A stretch of DNA of 64,000 bases from AP-15 sp963812675. Its GTDB lineage: Bacteria; Pseudomonadota; Alphaproteobacteria; ATCC43930; CGMCC-115725. The first letter of the stretch is position 1. Each line of letters starts with the position of its first letter. Below the pieces are notes generated by a model. It ran no database searches and was not told the origin of the DNA. It was given only the letters and a program-made list of their open reading frames with translations. The position numbers and the translations under genes are program-made. Shown here in pieces: positions 53,054-62,542 of this stretch. The stretch is taken from positions 744,001-808,000 of the forward strand of contig CAWEWR010000007.1 in the NCBI GenBank assembly GCA_963812675.1. The letters run 5' to 3'.

Positions 53054-53755
53054 CTATTTCTTCTTCGGCTTGGCCGGTGCATTCGCCGCTGGCTGCGCGG
53101 CGGTGGCAGCAGGACCCGGGGCGGCGGGAGGAGGAGTGGGCACGGCGAAATCGACCGTCAGCGTCGGCATCAATTCGTCCAGCTTCTGCAGCACCTCGTC
53201 GGTAACATCGAAACTCTGGTCGAAAAGCACCAGGTCCGCTCTTTGAAACACCAAGTTAGCCTTGCGATCCTTCGCGATGTCCGCGATGATTTTCAACATT
53301 TGCTCTTGAATTTTGGAGAGCGCCTCACCGTTAGACTTCTCCAGAGCTTGGCGTTTCCCCTGAACATTGTGCTCGAGGTCGTTCACCTTCTGTTGGAATT
53401 CACGCCCTTTTTGGTTGAGCGCGTCCGCAGACATCGATGCCTGCTGCCGCTGCAATAAATCGCGTTCGGCGCGCAGCGTCTCCTCCTGGTGAGAAATTTC
53501 CTTGGTGTATTCATTGCGCTTCTGCTCGATCTGGCCGCGCACCATTTTTGCCGCCTTGGAATTTTGCAACAGCGCCTGCACGTCGACAACCAAAACCGTC
53601 AGCGGCATCGAGGCGACGGCCGGCGGTGCGGCAGCCGGGGGTGGGGGCGCGGGTGCGGGAGCAGGAGGTGCCGGCGGGGCTTGCGCCAAGCCGCTACCTA
53701 GGCCCCACAGGAAACCGAGAAGAAGCGTCAGAAATCTGAGAGACCAAATTAACAT
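53054..53755 (-). CDS. OmpH/Skp family periplasmic chaperone
   Basis: 233 residues with a signal peptide (MLIWSLRFLTLLLGFLWGLG, cleaved near AQA). The core (about 50-190) is a long helical hairpin rich in Gln/Lys/Glu (RGQIEQKRNEYTKEISHQEE). It is flanked by Ala/Pro-rich tails at both ends, which are longer than in enterobacterial Skp. It holds unfolded outer-membrane proteins for BamA, encoded just upstream with a one-base TGATG overlap. Confidence 0.93.
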   Translation of the reverse strand: MLIWSLRFLTLLLGFLWGLGSGLAQAPPAPPAPAPAPPPPAAAPPAVASMPLTVLVVDVQALLQNSKAAKMVRGQIEQKRNEYTKEISHQEETLRAERDLLQRQQASMSADALNQKGREFQQKVNDLEHNVQGKRQALEKSNGEALSKIQEQMLKIIADIAKDRKANLVFQRADLVLFDQSFDVTDEVLQKLDELMPTLTVDFAVPTPPPAAPGPAATAAQPAANAPAKPKKK

Positions 53756-56136
53756 CAAAACCTCGTGCCGAAGCTGACCCGAAACAACTGGGTCTTGTCG
53801 AACGGTTCCTTCTTTATCGGATAGGCGATATCGAGCCGGATCGGACCAACCGGGGATTTCCACGAGACGCCAACGCCGGCGCTCGCGCGGATCGCCGGCG
53901 ACTGCTGCACCATCGGCTGCACTCCGCCCGTTGTAGCCAATTGGGCAGGAGTGAGCACGATATTCGTCGGCTCGAGTTGGTAAAGCGTTCCAAAATCGGT
54001 AAAGACACGTCCGCTTACCCCAAATTCCTTGGGTAGGCCGAGCGGTACCCCTAAGGTCACCGAGCCTAGATAGTACTTTTGGCCGCCAAGAGCATCGCCA
54101 CTTACCGAGTCGCGAGGCCCGATACCGGCGCTCTGGAAGCCGCGCAGATTATCGCCACCAACAAAGAAACGATCCTGAATTAGTACGTTCTGTCCATTCC
54201 AACCAAATATATACCCAGCCTCGCCGGTGACGCTCAGTACCCACTCTGGAAATACCGAATAATAATATCCAGCATTTACTTTGTTGCGCACATAATCCAC
54301 GCCGAAACCGACCCCGGCGAAGTCATTGCCCACAGAAGCGTAATAGCCGCCGCTCGGATCCAGCCGATCGTCCCGGCGGTCGTAAAGCAGAACCTGGCCG
54401 ATTTCGGAGGTGGTATGCTGCCCGGCCTGAAGCACAATGAACAGCGACGTATTGGGCTGAAGGTCGGTGATGTTGTCGGATCGCGCGGTGTATTTCAGCG
54501 TCTGTCGCAAATTCTCGGTGATCTGATAACCGGTGCGGAGCGCTCCACCGTAAGAGAACTGCTGGTAAGGAGGGGTCACCCCGCTGAAGAAATTAGCCGT
54601 TGGACTCGTCTTGATTTCGAAGAGATCGAAGCCCGCGGCGATGTTGCGATCGAGGAAGTAGGGCTCGGTGAAGCTCAAATCGACCTGTTGCGAGCGCAGG
54701 GAAACCACAGTGCCGATCCGCAGATCCTGACCCCGCCCGAGAAAATTTCGCTCGCGGATATTAACGTCGGCGAGCGGACCATCGGTGGTCGAGAAGCCGA
54801 TGCCCAACGAGAGCTCGCCTGTCGATTGCTCCTCGACCTCGGCCGTCACCACAGTTTTATCAGGCGCTGATCCTGAACTGTTGGTGACCTCCACCTTTTT
54901 GAAGAAACCAAGATTTTTTATCCGTTGCTGCGATCGCTGCATTTTGGTGCTGTTGAACGCATCTCCCTCGACCAGCTGAAATTCGCGACGGATCACCTTG
55001 TCAAGAGTGCGAACGTTGCCGACGATGTCGACCCGCTCGACATAGACTTGTGGGCCCTCCTGGACATCGAAGGTAATGTCGACCGTATGCTCCTCTCTAT
55101 TCCGGGTGACGTTCGGCTTGATTTCGACAAAGGCATAACCGCGGTTGCCGAGTGCTTCCGTCAACACAGAAATCGATTTTTCGACGGCCTCGGCATCGTA
55201 CCAGTCGCCGGTATGAACGGTCAGAAGCGGCAGCACCGCTTCGGCGGGCAGGTCCTTGATCTTAATGTTGACATCGATTTTGCCGAAGCGGTACCGCTCG
55301 CCTTCGTCGAGCGTGAAAGTAATGATGAAGCCATTGCGGTCCGGTGTCAGTTCGGCAACCGCCGAGACCACTCGGAAATCGGCATATCCCTCCGTCAGGT
55401 AAAACCTGCGCAATAATTCCCGGTCGTACGTCAGTCTATCCGGGTCATAGGTATCGTCGCTGGTCAGGAAACGATACCATCGGCTTTCTTTCGTCTGAAT
55501 GATTCCACGCAGCTTGCCGTCGCTATACTGGTGGTTGCCGACGAAATTGATGCTGCGCACCCCGGTGAATTCCCCCTCGTTGATCTCGAAGACGAGATCG
55601 ACCCGGTTTTCCGAGAGCTGGATGAGCTTCGGCTCGACGGTCGCGCCGAACCGGCCATGCCGACGATATAGATCGAGGATCCGTTTCACATCGTTCTGCA
55701 CACGAGTGCGGGTGTAGACGACGCGGGGGCGCAGCTGGATCTCGGCATTGAGATCCTTCTCGTCGATCTTGCTGTTTCCCTCGAACGCGATGCGGTTGAT
55801 GATTGGGTTTTCCACGACCTTGACGACGAGGGTATTGCCCACCCGGCTCAGATTTACGTCGGCGAAAAGACCGGTCGCGAATAGCGCCTTCAGCGATCGG
55901 TCCACCAACTCGTCGTCCCAGGCTTCGCCCGGCTGAACCAGCAAATATGACCGGATCGTCTCTGGCTCGATCCGCTGCGCCCCTTCGATCCGAATGTCGG
56001 CAATGGTGCCGCCTATCTGAGCGATCGATGGGCCGCGAACCGGCTGGGCGATAGCCGGCTCGAGCAACACCGCTGTCGCGACGACGGCAGCGCCGACTAC
56101 CGCCGCCCACACGGCAGTCAAACGTATACAACCCAA
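53755..56136 (-). CDS. bamA: Outer membrane protein assembly factor BamA
   Basis: 793 residues. A signal peptide (to about residue 30, AIAQPV) leads to five POTRA domains (about 40-420, each with a GxxxI..T-like end) and the C-terminal 16-stranded barrel with the conserved surface-antigen region (VGGDNLRGFQSAGIGPRD, the VRGF-type motif). It inserts beta-barrel proteins in the outer membrane. The end LFRVSFGTRF has the terminal Phe of barrel proteins. Confidence 0.97.
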   Translation of the reverse strand: MGCIRLTAVWAAVVGAAVVATAVLLEPAIAQPVRGPSIAQIGGTIADIRIEGAQRIEPETIRSYLLVQPGEAWDDELVDRSLKALFATGLFADVNLSRVGNTLVVKVVENPIINRIAFEGNSKIDEKDLNAEIQLRPRVVYTRTRVQNDVKRILDLYRRHGRFGATVEPKLIQLSENRVDLVFEINEGEFTGVRSINFVGNHQYSDGKLRGIIQTKESRWYRFLTSDDTYDPDRLTYDRELLRRFYLTEGYADFRVVSAVAELTPDRNGFIITFTLDEGERYRFGKIDVNIKIKDLPAEAVLPLLTVHTGDWYDAEAVEKSISVLTEALGNRGYAFVEIKPNVTRNREEHTVDITFDVQEGPQVYVERVDIVGNVRTLDKVIRREFQLVEGDAFNSTKMQRSQQRIKNLGFFKKVEVTNSSGSAPDKTVVTAEVEEQSTGELSLGIGFSTTDGPLADVNIRERNFLGRGQDLRIGTVVSLRSQQVDLSFTEPYFLDRNIAAGFDLFEIKTSPTANFFSGVTPPYQQFSYGGALRTGYQITENLRQTLKYTARSDNITDLQPNTSLFIVLQAGQHTTSEIGQVLLYDRRDDRLDPSGGYYASVGNDFAGVGFGVDYVRNKVNAGYYYSVFPEWVLSVTGEAGYIFGWNGQNVLIQDRFFVGGDNLRGFQSAGIGPRDSVSGDALGGQKYYLGSVTLGVPLGLPKEFGVSGRVFTDFGTLYQLEPTNIVLTPAQLATTGGVQPMVQQSPAIRASAGVGVSWKSPVGPIRLDIAYPIKKEPFDKTQLFRVSFGTRF

Positions 56137-56192
56137 AACACCCCCACCCCCACTTGAGATCCATCCATCCCCTGATCGGTGATCGCGCTACA

Positions 56193-57344
56193 TCACAGCG
56201 CCTTGAACAGATTCCCGATGCCGAGATGGACGAGATCGTTCCAGGTGGCGAACACCATTAATGTCAGCACCAAGGCCAAGCCGATGCGAAAGCCATATTC
56301 TTGAGCCCGCTGGCCCAGCGGCTTCCCGCGAAGCGCTTCCGCCGCATAGAACAGTAGATGCCCCCCGTCAAGGATTGGAACGGGAAACAGGTTTATCAAC
56401 CCGAGATTGACTGACAAAACCGCCATAAACCACAGCACCGCGACAACACCGCCTTGAGCAACCTCTCCCGACATTTGCGCAATGCGTAGCGGTCCCCCGA
56501 GTTCGTCAGTAGCGCGCGTCCCTATGATGATCTGCCATATTGCCTGCAGGGTGCCGGCCGTCAGGTTCCAGGTTTCCGCCCCGGCCTGCTCGATCGCGGT
56601 TGCGGGATCGCGCTTGACGTACTCCATTCCGCTTCGCGCGATGCCCAGAAGGCCTATCTCATAGTGATTGCCGAAGCGGTCGGTAAGCTCCGTCCAATTC
56701 GGCGTCACATGTAGTGTCTCCTCCTGGCCGTCACGCCGCACGACGATTCTCATCGGCACATTCGGATTGAGGCGTACCGCCTGCTGCACGTCCTCGAAGC
56801 GATGGACGGTCCGACCATCTATCTGGAGAATAACGTCGCCTGGCCGAATGCCGCCCTGCTCAGCAGCGCTCCCCGGTTGAACCTGCCCGACTTCAGCCGG
56901 CGTGAAAGGCTGGCCATAGGTCATGAACAAAACTGCCAACGCAACGATGGCAAAGATGAAATTCGCCGCCGGCCCCGCGGCGACGATCGCAGCCCGCTGG
57001 CCCAGTCGCTTGTAGTGAAAAGAGACGCCTCTCTCGACCTCGCTGAGGCGCGAAAGACCGGGAGCCGGCAGGCCCGAGCTGGCGTCGTTATCGCCGAACA
57101 TCTTTACGTAGCCGCCGAGTGGGATCGCACTAAATTTCCACCGCGTTCCCGCGCGATCCCACCAGCCAAACAGTTCAGGTCCGAAACCGATCGAAAACAC
57201 TTCGATCCGCACCCTATTCCAGCGCGCAATTATGTAGTGGCCGAACTCGTGGACAAACACGAGCACCGTGAGGATCACTACGAACCACAGCACTGAATAG
57301 AACAAGTTGTGGAGCTGGGTGAAGCCTTTCAGAAATTCGATCAT
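56193..57344 (-). CDS. rseP: RIP metalloprotease RseP
   Basis: 383 residues, site-2 protease. The zinc motif HEFGH is at 32-36 in the first transmembrane helix, and the second site NLFPVPILDGGHLL is near the C-terminus. One recognisable PDZ domain (VQPGSAAEQGGIRPGDVILQIDG) lies in the periplasmic loop. It cleaves membrane-bound anti-sigma factors and leftover signal peptides. It follows dxr with a four-base overlap. Confidence 0.97.
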   Translation of the reverse strand: MIEFLKGFTQLHNLFYSVLWFVVILTVLVFVHEFGHYIIARWNRVRIEVFSIGFGPELFGWWDRAGTRWKFSAIPLGGYVKMFGDNDASSGLPAPGLSRLSEVERGVSFHYKRLGQRAAIVAAGPAANFIFAIVALAVLFMTYGQPFTPAEVGQVQPGSAAEQGGIRPGDVILQIDGRTVHRFEDVQQAVRLNPNVPMRIVVRRDGQEETLHVTPNWTELTDRFGNHYEIGLLGIARSGMEYVKRDPATAIEQAGAETWNLTAGTLQAIWQIIIGTRATDELGGPLRIAQMSGEVAQGGVVAVLWFMAVLSVNLGLINLFPVPILDGGHLLFYAAEALRGKPLGQRAQEYGFRIGLALVLTLMVFATWNDLVHLGIGNLFKAL

Positions 57345-58564
57345 GACAAATCCGTTCGAGCCGTTGCCGACGCAGAGTTACGGAGGCTAGAAAAACTGGC
57401 GGCAATCTCGCGCGCCGTCTTGTCAAAATTGTAGACATCGCCGAGCGATTCAAGCGGGCCTTCCGGGACTGCCTCCAGGGTGCGCTCAACCGTCTCGACG
57501 ATATCGAGAAAACCGATGCGGCCTTCGAGGAAGGCGTGGACCGCCGTCTCATTGGCCGCATTGAGCACGGTCGGGCAGCCGCCGCCGCGGAGGAGCGCCT
57601 CGCGCGCGACACGCAAAGCCGGGAAACGATTTTCGTCGGGGGCCTCGAAAGTGAGGTGCCCAATCGCCGCCAAGTCGAGCCGCTTGGCCGGTGTTTCAAT
57701 ACGTCCGGGCCACGCAAGCGCGTAGGCAATCGGCGTCCGCATATCGGGCGAACCAAGCTGGGCTAATACCGACCCGTCACGGTACACCACCGCGCCGTGA
57801 ACGATCGACTGGGGATGAACGACGATGTCGACCCGTTCAGGCGGCAGCTGAAAGAGATGATGAGCTTCGATCAGCTCCAACCCTTTGTTCATCATTGTCG
57901 CCGAATCGACCGAGATTTTGGCCCCCATGCTCCAATTCGGGTGGGCAACGGCCTGTTGCGGCGTGACCGCGCGCATCTCCTCGAAAGCCCGCTCGCGGAA
58001 CGGCCCACCGCTCGCCGTGAGAATGATGCGCTCGATCGTGTCGGCGTGATCGGGGTCGAAGCATTGCCATATCGCATTATGTTCGCTGTCGACAGGCAGC
58101 AACGTCGCGCCACAGCGCGCCACCTCCTGCATGACAAGGCCGCCAGCGCAGACGAGCACCTCCTTGTTGGCAAAGGCGACAATGGCCCCTCGCCTGATCG
58201 CCGCTAAGGTCGGGGGTAGCCCGGCTGCCCCGACGATCCCCGCCATAACCCATCCGGCTGGGCGCATCGCTGCTTCGGTGAGTGCTTCGGCGCCGCAGGC
58301 CGCTTCGATCCCGGTTCCCGCGAGCCCCTCTTTCAAAGCCGGATAATGATTTGCGTCGGCGATCGCGGCGAATCGCGCCCGCAGGGCCCGCGCCTGTGCC
58401 GCGAGACGTTCGGGGTTCCGGTTCGCGGTAAGCGCCTCGACCTCAAAGCCGTCCGGGTTGCGCAACAGCAGATCGACCGTGCTCTGACCGATCGAGCCGG
58501 TCGAGCCGAGAATCGTTACTCGTCGCATACCGTTGGTGTAACGGCGGCTGTCGGGGGCGTTCAT
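57341..58564 (-). CDS. dxr: 1-deoxy-D-xylulose-5-phosphate reductoisomerase
   Basis: About 407 residues. It makes MEP in isoprenoid synthesis, supplying UppS upstream. The NADPH loop ILGSTGSIGQST, the LPVDSEHNAIWQ metal site and the flexible HPNWSMGAKISVDSATMMNKGLE block are intact. I chose the ATG at 58564 because it overlaps the cdsA stop (ATGA). The family core starts at a second ATG at 58528, and a GTG at 58570 is possible. It is the target of fosmidomycin, and an Fsr-like exporter gene lies at 17323. Confidence 0.95.
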   Translation of the reverse strand: MNAPDSRRYTNGMRRVTILGSTGSIGQSTVDLLLRNPDGFEVEALTANRNPERLAAQARALRARFAAIADANHYPALKEGLAGTGIEAACGAEALTEAAMRPAGWVMAGIVGAAGLPPTLAAIRRGAIVAFANKEVLVCAGGLVMQEVARCGATLLPVDSEHNAIWQCFDPDHADTIERIILTASGGPFRERAFEEMRAVTPQQAVAHPNWSMGAKISVDSATMMNKGLELIEAHHLFQLPPERVDIVVHPQSIVHGAVVYRDGSVLAQLGSPDMRTPIAYALAWPGRIETPAKRLDLAAIGHLTFEAPDENRFPALRVAREALLRGGGCPTVLNAANETAVHAFLEGRIGFLDIVETVERTLEAVPEGPLESLGDVYNFDKTAREIAASFSSLRNSASATARTDLS

Positions 58565-59397
58565 CGCCACGCCAAGAGGCTGCGGCCGCCGATCAGGGTC
58601 AGCAGAGCCACGATCGGGATTACTGCGAGCAGGCCGTCGAGCCTATCGAGGAGCCCGCCATGCCCGGGAATGAGGCCGCTCGAATCCTTCACGCCGAACC
58701 TGCGCTTTGCCGCGGACTCGGCAAGATCGCCGAACTGCTCGACAATCGCAAGGCCCGCGCTGATGCCCGTCAATGGCGCAGCCGGAGAGATTCCGAGCCA
58801 TGCCGCGGTCGCCCACCCGGTCAATGCCGCGCAGGCAATACCCCCCATCAGACCCGTCCAGGTTTTACTCGGGCTCCAGCGAGGCGCCAGCCGCGGCCCG
58901 CCAAAGGTCCGACCCGCCGCGTAAGCGCCGATGTCCGTGGCCCAGACCACCGCCAGAAGCCACAACAACGTGGGCCGGCCGGCCAGCCCGTCGCGTGCCA
59001 GCCATAAGAGGCAGACGCAAGGCAGCGCCACCCAGATCGCGCCGAAAGCCGTCCATTGCGGGTCGGCATCCTTTGTCTCGCGGGCGGCCCATAGAACCAA
59101 ACCCGCTCCGATTACGGCTGTGCCCAGAGCCAGCCCAGTAGAAGCGAGTGAAGCGGCCGCCACGGCCACCAGAACGACCGCGACCAACACGATCCCGGTT
59201 CGGCCGAAAGCGCCCCCGCGGCAGAGCCGCCCCCACTCCCACGCCATCACAGCGGCGGCAGCGGCGGTCAACAGCGGCAGCCAGGGCCAACCAAACCAAA
59301 TCGCGGCAATCGGCAGCGGCGCCAGAACGAGCGCCGAGACAACGCGCAGCCGCAAGGGATCCTTTGCGAAAAAGGCTCGCGTTTCAGCGCGATCCAA
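58561..59397 (-). CDS. cdsA: Phosphatidate cytidylyltransferase
   Basis: About 278 residues with seven or eight membrane segments. The C-terminal signature is visible as WSPSKTWTGLMGGIACAALTG and KRRFGVKDSSGLIPGHGGLLDRLDG, which binds CTP and metal. It makes CDP-diacylglycerol. The TTG at 59397 with GGAG six bases upstream is the preferred start. An ATG at 59439 would overlap uppS by 56 bases. Confidence 0.92.
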   Translation of the reverse strand: MDRAETRAFFAKDPLRLRVVSALVLAPLPIAAIWFGWPWLPLLTAAAAAVMAWEWGRLCRGGAFGRTGIVLVAVVLVAVAAASLASTGLALGTAVIGAGLVLWAARETKDADPQWTAFGAIWVALPCVCLLWLARDGLAGRPTLLWLLAVVWATDIGAYAAGRTFGGPRLAPRWSPSKTWTGLMGGIACAALTGWATAAWLGISPAAPLTGISAGLAIVEQFGDLAESAAKRRFGVKDSSGLIPGHGGLLDRLDGLLAVIPIVALLTLIGGRSLLAWR

Positions 59398-60115
59398 CTG
59401 AGGCTCCGTAGCGGCGTTCGCGGCCACAGAATTCATCAATCGCCTGCTGCAGGTCGCTTTTCGAAAAGTCTGGCCACAGCGTCTTCGTAAAAACGAACTC
59501 GGAATAGGCGCTCTGCCAAAGGAGAAAATTGCTGATGCGCTGCTCGCCGCTGGTCCGGATCAGCAGATCCGGTTCGGGAAGCTCCGCAGTAAACAGGTGG
59601 CGCGCAAAACATCCTTCGTCGATCGCGTCCACGGCGAGGCCGCCTAACGCCACCTGCCGTGCGATCTCGCGGACCGCAGCGACAATCTCGGCGCGGGCGC
59701 CATAGGACAATGCGATCGTCAGGTTGATCCGAGTGTTGTCACACGTCATCGCCTCGGCGTGCTCAATTAGGCTGATGATGTCGGGGTCGAGCTTGCCTAA
59801 CTCGCCGATCACCTTCAGACGAACTCCATTGCGGTGCAGTTCGGCTATTTCGCCGCGAAGGTAATGTCGCAAAAGGCTCATCAGATCATGGATTTCCGCT
59901 GACGGCCGCTTCCAATTCTCGGAGGAGAAGCCAAACAATGTGAGGTAGGGAACCCCAAGCTCGGCCGCGGCAATCACGGTGCGCCGCGCAGCCTCGGCAC
60001 CCCGCCGATGGCCGGCGATTCTCGGCAGTCCGTGAGCCTTCGCCCAGCGCCCGTTGCCGTCCATGATGATCGCGATATGCCGCGGCACGGACCGCGGCGC
60101 GGCGGGGGCGCTCAT
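59384..60115 (-). CDS. uppS: Isoprenyl transferase (undecaprenyl diphosphate synthase)
   Basis: 243 residues. The catalytic Asp is Asp19 in IIMDGNGRWAKAHGLPR. RxR in EPDLLIRTSGEQRISNFLLWQ binds the isopentenyl diphosphate. It makes the C55 carrier for peptidoglycan and LPS. The ATG overlaps the frr stop by one base. The cdsA start is just inside or after its end. Confidence 0.97.
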   Translation of the reverse strand: MSAPAAPRSVPRHIAIIMDGNGRWAKAHGLPRIAGHRRGAEAARRTVIAAAELGVPYLTLFGFSSENWKRPSAEIHDLMSLLRHYLRGEIAELHRNGVRLKVIGELGKLDPDIISLIEHAEAMTCDNTRINLTIALSYGARAEIVAAVREIARQVALGGLAVDAIDEGCFARHLFTAELPEPDLLIRTSGEQRISNFLLWQSAYSEFVFTKTLWPDFSKSDLQQAIDEFCGRERRYGASVGSR

Positions 60116-60675
60116 CAGACCTGAAGGATCTCTCTATCCTTCTGCGCCAGAGCCTCGTCGATGCGCTTGACGTACTCGTCGGTCAGATGCTGCACTTCCT
60201 GCTGCAGCTTGCGTTGCTCGTCTTGCGAGATCTCGGCGTCCTTTTCGCGGCGCCTGAGCAGTTCGACACCGTCCCGGCGGATATTGCGGACCGATACGCG
60301 CGCCTGCTCGGCATATTTCGCCGTCACGCGCGTCAGCTCTCGCCGCCGCTCCTCGTTCAAATCCGGAATCGGAACCCGGATGACTTGGCCCTCGGTTTGC
60401 GGATTGAGCCCCAGCCCTGCTTCCCGGATCGCCTTGTCCACGGCCTTCACCATGGCGCGGTCCCATACTTGGACCGTGATCATACGCGGCTCCGGCACGC
60501 TGACATTGGCCAGCTGATTGAGTGGCACGGTTCCCCCATAGGCGCTGACAGTCACCGGCTCAAGCAGGCTCGCCGAAGCCCGCCCGGTCCGCAATCCACC
60601 GAATTCCTTGCGCAAAACCTCGACAGCGCCGTCCATCCGGCGTCGGAGGTCCTTCAGAAATGTGTCTTCCGGCAT
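60115..60675 (-). CDS. frr: Ribosome recycling factor
   Basis: 186 residues, full length. The three-helix bundle shows in KDLRRRMDGAVEVLRKEFGGLRTGRASASLLEP and in RRELTRVTAKYAEQARVSVRNIRRD. With EF-G it splits post-termination ribosomes. It is 16 bases downstream of pyrH. Confidence 0.98.
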   Translation of the reverse strand: MPEDTFLKDLRRRMDGAVEVLRKEFGGLRTGRASASLLEPVTVSAYGGTVPLNQLANVSVPEPRMITVQVWDRAMVKAVDKAIREAGLGLNPQTEGQVIRVPIPDLNEERRRELTRVTAKYAEQARVSVRNIRRDGVELLRRREKDAEISQDEQRKLQQEVQHLTDEYVKRIDEALAQKDREILQV

Positions 60676-60691
60676 GCCGCTGTTCCCGTGT

Positions 60692-61417
60692 TCAGTTTTG
60701 TCCGTTGATGATCGTGTACCGTCCGCGCCCCCTCAGAACCTCTGCGAACCCTCCATTTTCGAAGATCGAGAACACCAAAATAGGAATGTGGTTCTCGCGC
60801 GCCAGCGAAATCGCTGAAGCGTCCATCACCCGCAGATCGCGGGACAGGACCTCCAAATAGTCGAGTCTTTCAAAGCGCCTGGCGAGAGGCTCACGCTCGG
60901 GGTCCGCATCGTAAACGCCGTCCACCTTGGTAGCCTTCAGGAGCGCGTCACAACCCATTTCGGAGGCTCGGAGAGCCGCCGCCGTATCCGTCGAAAAAAA
61001 CGGGTTGCCGGTTCCCGCCGCGAAAATTACGACACGGTCCTTCTCGAGATGACGCAACGCCCGCCGACGGATATATGGTTCGCAAACTTCCTGCATCGAG
61101 ATCGCCGACTGCACGCGAGTGGTCACTCCGCAGCGCTCCAGCTCGTTCTGCATGGCAAGCGAGTTAATCACCGTCGCGAGCATGCCCATGTAATCGGCCG
61201 ATGCGCGCTCCATGCCGACGGCGGAGCCCGACACGCCGCGAAAAATGTTGCCTCCGCCGATCACCACGCAAACTTCAACTCCGAGCGCGTGCACCGATTG
61301 GATCTCGCTTGCGATGCGCCCGACCATCTCGGGATCGAGGCCGTACTCGCGCGCGCCCATCAGCGCTTCGCCGGATAATTTCAGGAGAACACGGCGATAT
61401 TTGAGATCGGCTGACAT
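60692..61417 (-). CDS. pyrH: UMP kinase
   Basis: 241 residues of the amino-acid kinase family. KLSGEALMG and VVIGGGNIFRG bind phosphates. The downstream TGNPFFSTDTAAALRA and KATKVDGVYDADP regions are standard. It converts UMP to UDP. Position between tsf and frr is invariant in many proteobacteria. Confidence 0.98.
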   Translation of the reverse strand: MSADLKYRRVLLKLSGEALMGAREYGLDPEMVGRIASEIQSVHALGVEVCVVIGGGNIFRGVSGSAVGMERASADYMGMLATVINSLAMQNELERCGVTTRVQSAISMQEVCEPYIRRRALRHLEKDRVVIFAAGTGNPFFSTDTAAALRASEMGCDALLKATKVDGVYDADPEREPLARRFERLDYLEVLSRDLRVMDASAISLARENHIPILVFSIFENGGFAEVLRGRGRYTIINGQN

Positions 61418-61569
61418 AAAGGCCTTCGCTCACCTGACTGGCCGAGCTCTGTCGCCGGCAGGTCTCACGATAGCACCAAATCGCCCGACCGGTTGCACCT
61501 TTCAGAGGCAGGCGGCGTTAGTGGCTCCCCTTAGAGTAAAAGCCCGAGCGAAGGCCGCGGCGAACCGCC

Positions 61570-62496
61570 TCAGTTCTTCAGCTGCGCCGCAACCTCGGCC
61601 GCGAAGTCGGTGCGTTGCCGCTCAATCCCCTCGCCCAGTGCGAAACGCGCAAAGCTTTGAACGCTAATAGGCGCGCCCACGGTTTTGCTGGCCTGCTCGA
61701 CGACCTTCGAGATCTTGGTCTCCTGATCGACGACGAAGATCTGCTCGAGCAGGACGAACTCTTCGTAGAATTTGCGCAGCCGCCCTTCGACCATTCTGTC
61801 GACTACCGAGTCGGGTTTGCCCGTGGCGCGGGCCTGTTCTCGCAACACGTCGCGTTCGCGGTCGAGCGCTGCTTGCGGCACCGAGGCGATATCGAGATAG
61901 AGCGGGTTCGCTGCCGCGATATGCATCGCCAGCTGCTTGCCGAGCCCGGCCAGCTGATCGGCCGCGGCGGTCGAGCCGAGCGTGACGAGCACCCCGATCT
62001 TGCCGAGGCCGGGGCCGAGCGCGTTGTGAACGTAAGAGAAAACGGCGCCCTCTTCGGTCGAAAGGCGCTTGACACGGCGCAGCACCAAGTTTTCGCCGAT
62101 GGTCGAGATCAGATGTGTCAGCTCCTCCTCGACGGTCCGACCCGTTCCCGGGAACTCGGCTTCTTTCAGCGACTCGAGCTCCCCATCGCCATCGAGCGCC
62201 AATTCGCTCACGCTCCGGACAAAGCTTTGAAAGGCTTGGTTGCGCGCCACGAAATCGGTTTCCGAGTTGACCTCGACCACAGCACCCACGGGGCCGCGGG
62301 TCGCCACCCCGATCAAGCCCTCCGCAGCCACCCGCCCCGCCTTTTTTGCGGCCGCGGACAAGCCCTTCTTTCGCAGCCAATCGACGGCCGCTTCAATGTC
62401 GCCGGCGCTGTCGTCGAGCGCCCGTTTGCAATCCATCATCCCGGCGCCGGTCTTCTCGCGCAACTCCTTGACCAGCATCGCCGTTACCTCGGCCAT
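61570..62496 (-). CDS. tsf: Translation elongation factor Ts
   Basis: 308 residues. The N-terminal UBA-like module (VKELREKTGAGMMDCKRALDDS) and the TDFVARN motif that inserts into EF-Tu are present. It exchanges GDP on EF-Tu. The 152-base gap to pyrH holds no obvious gene. Confidence 0.98.
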   Translation of the reverse strand: MAEVTAMLVKELREKTGAGMMDCKRALDDSAGDIEAAVDWLRKKGLSAAAKKAGRVAAEGLIGVATRGPVGAVVEVNSETDFVARNQAFQSFVRSVSELALDGDGELESLKEAEFPGTGRTVEEELTHLISTIGENLVLRRVKRLSTEEGAVFSYVHNALGPGLGKIGVLVTLGSTAAADQLAGLGKQLAMHIAAANPLYLDIASVPQAALDRERDVLREQARATGKPDSVVDRMVEGRLRKFYEEFVLLEQIFVVDQETKISKVVEQASKTVGAPISVQSFARFALGEGIERQRTDFAAEVAAQLKN

Positions 62497-62542
62497 AACA
62501 TCGACCTTTCGCGTAAGACCCTATTGTTGGGGAAGGGAGGTC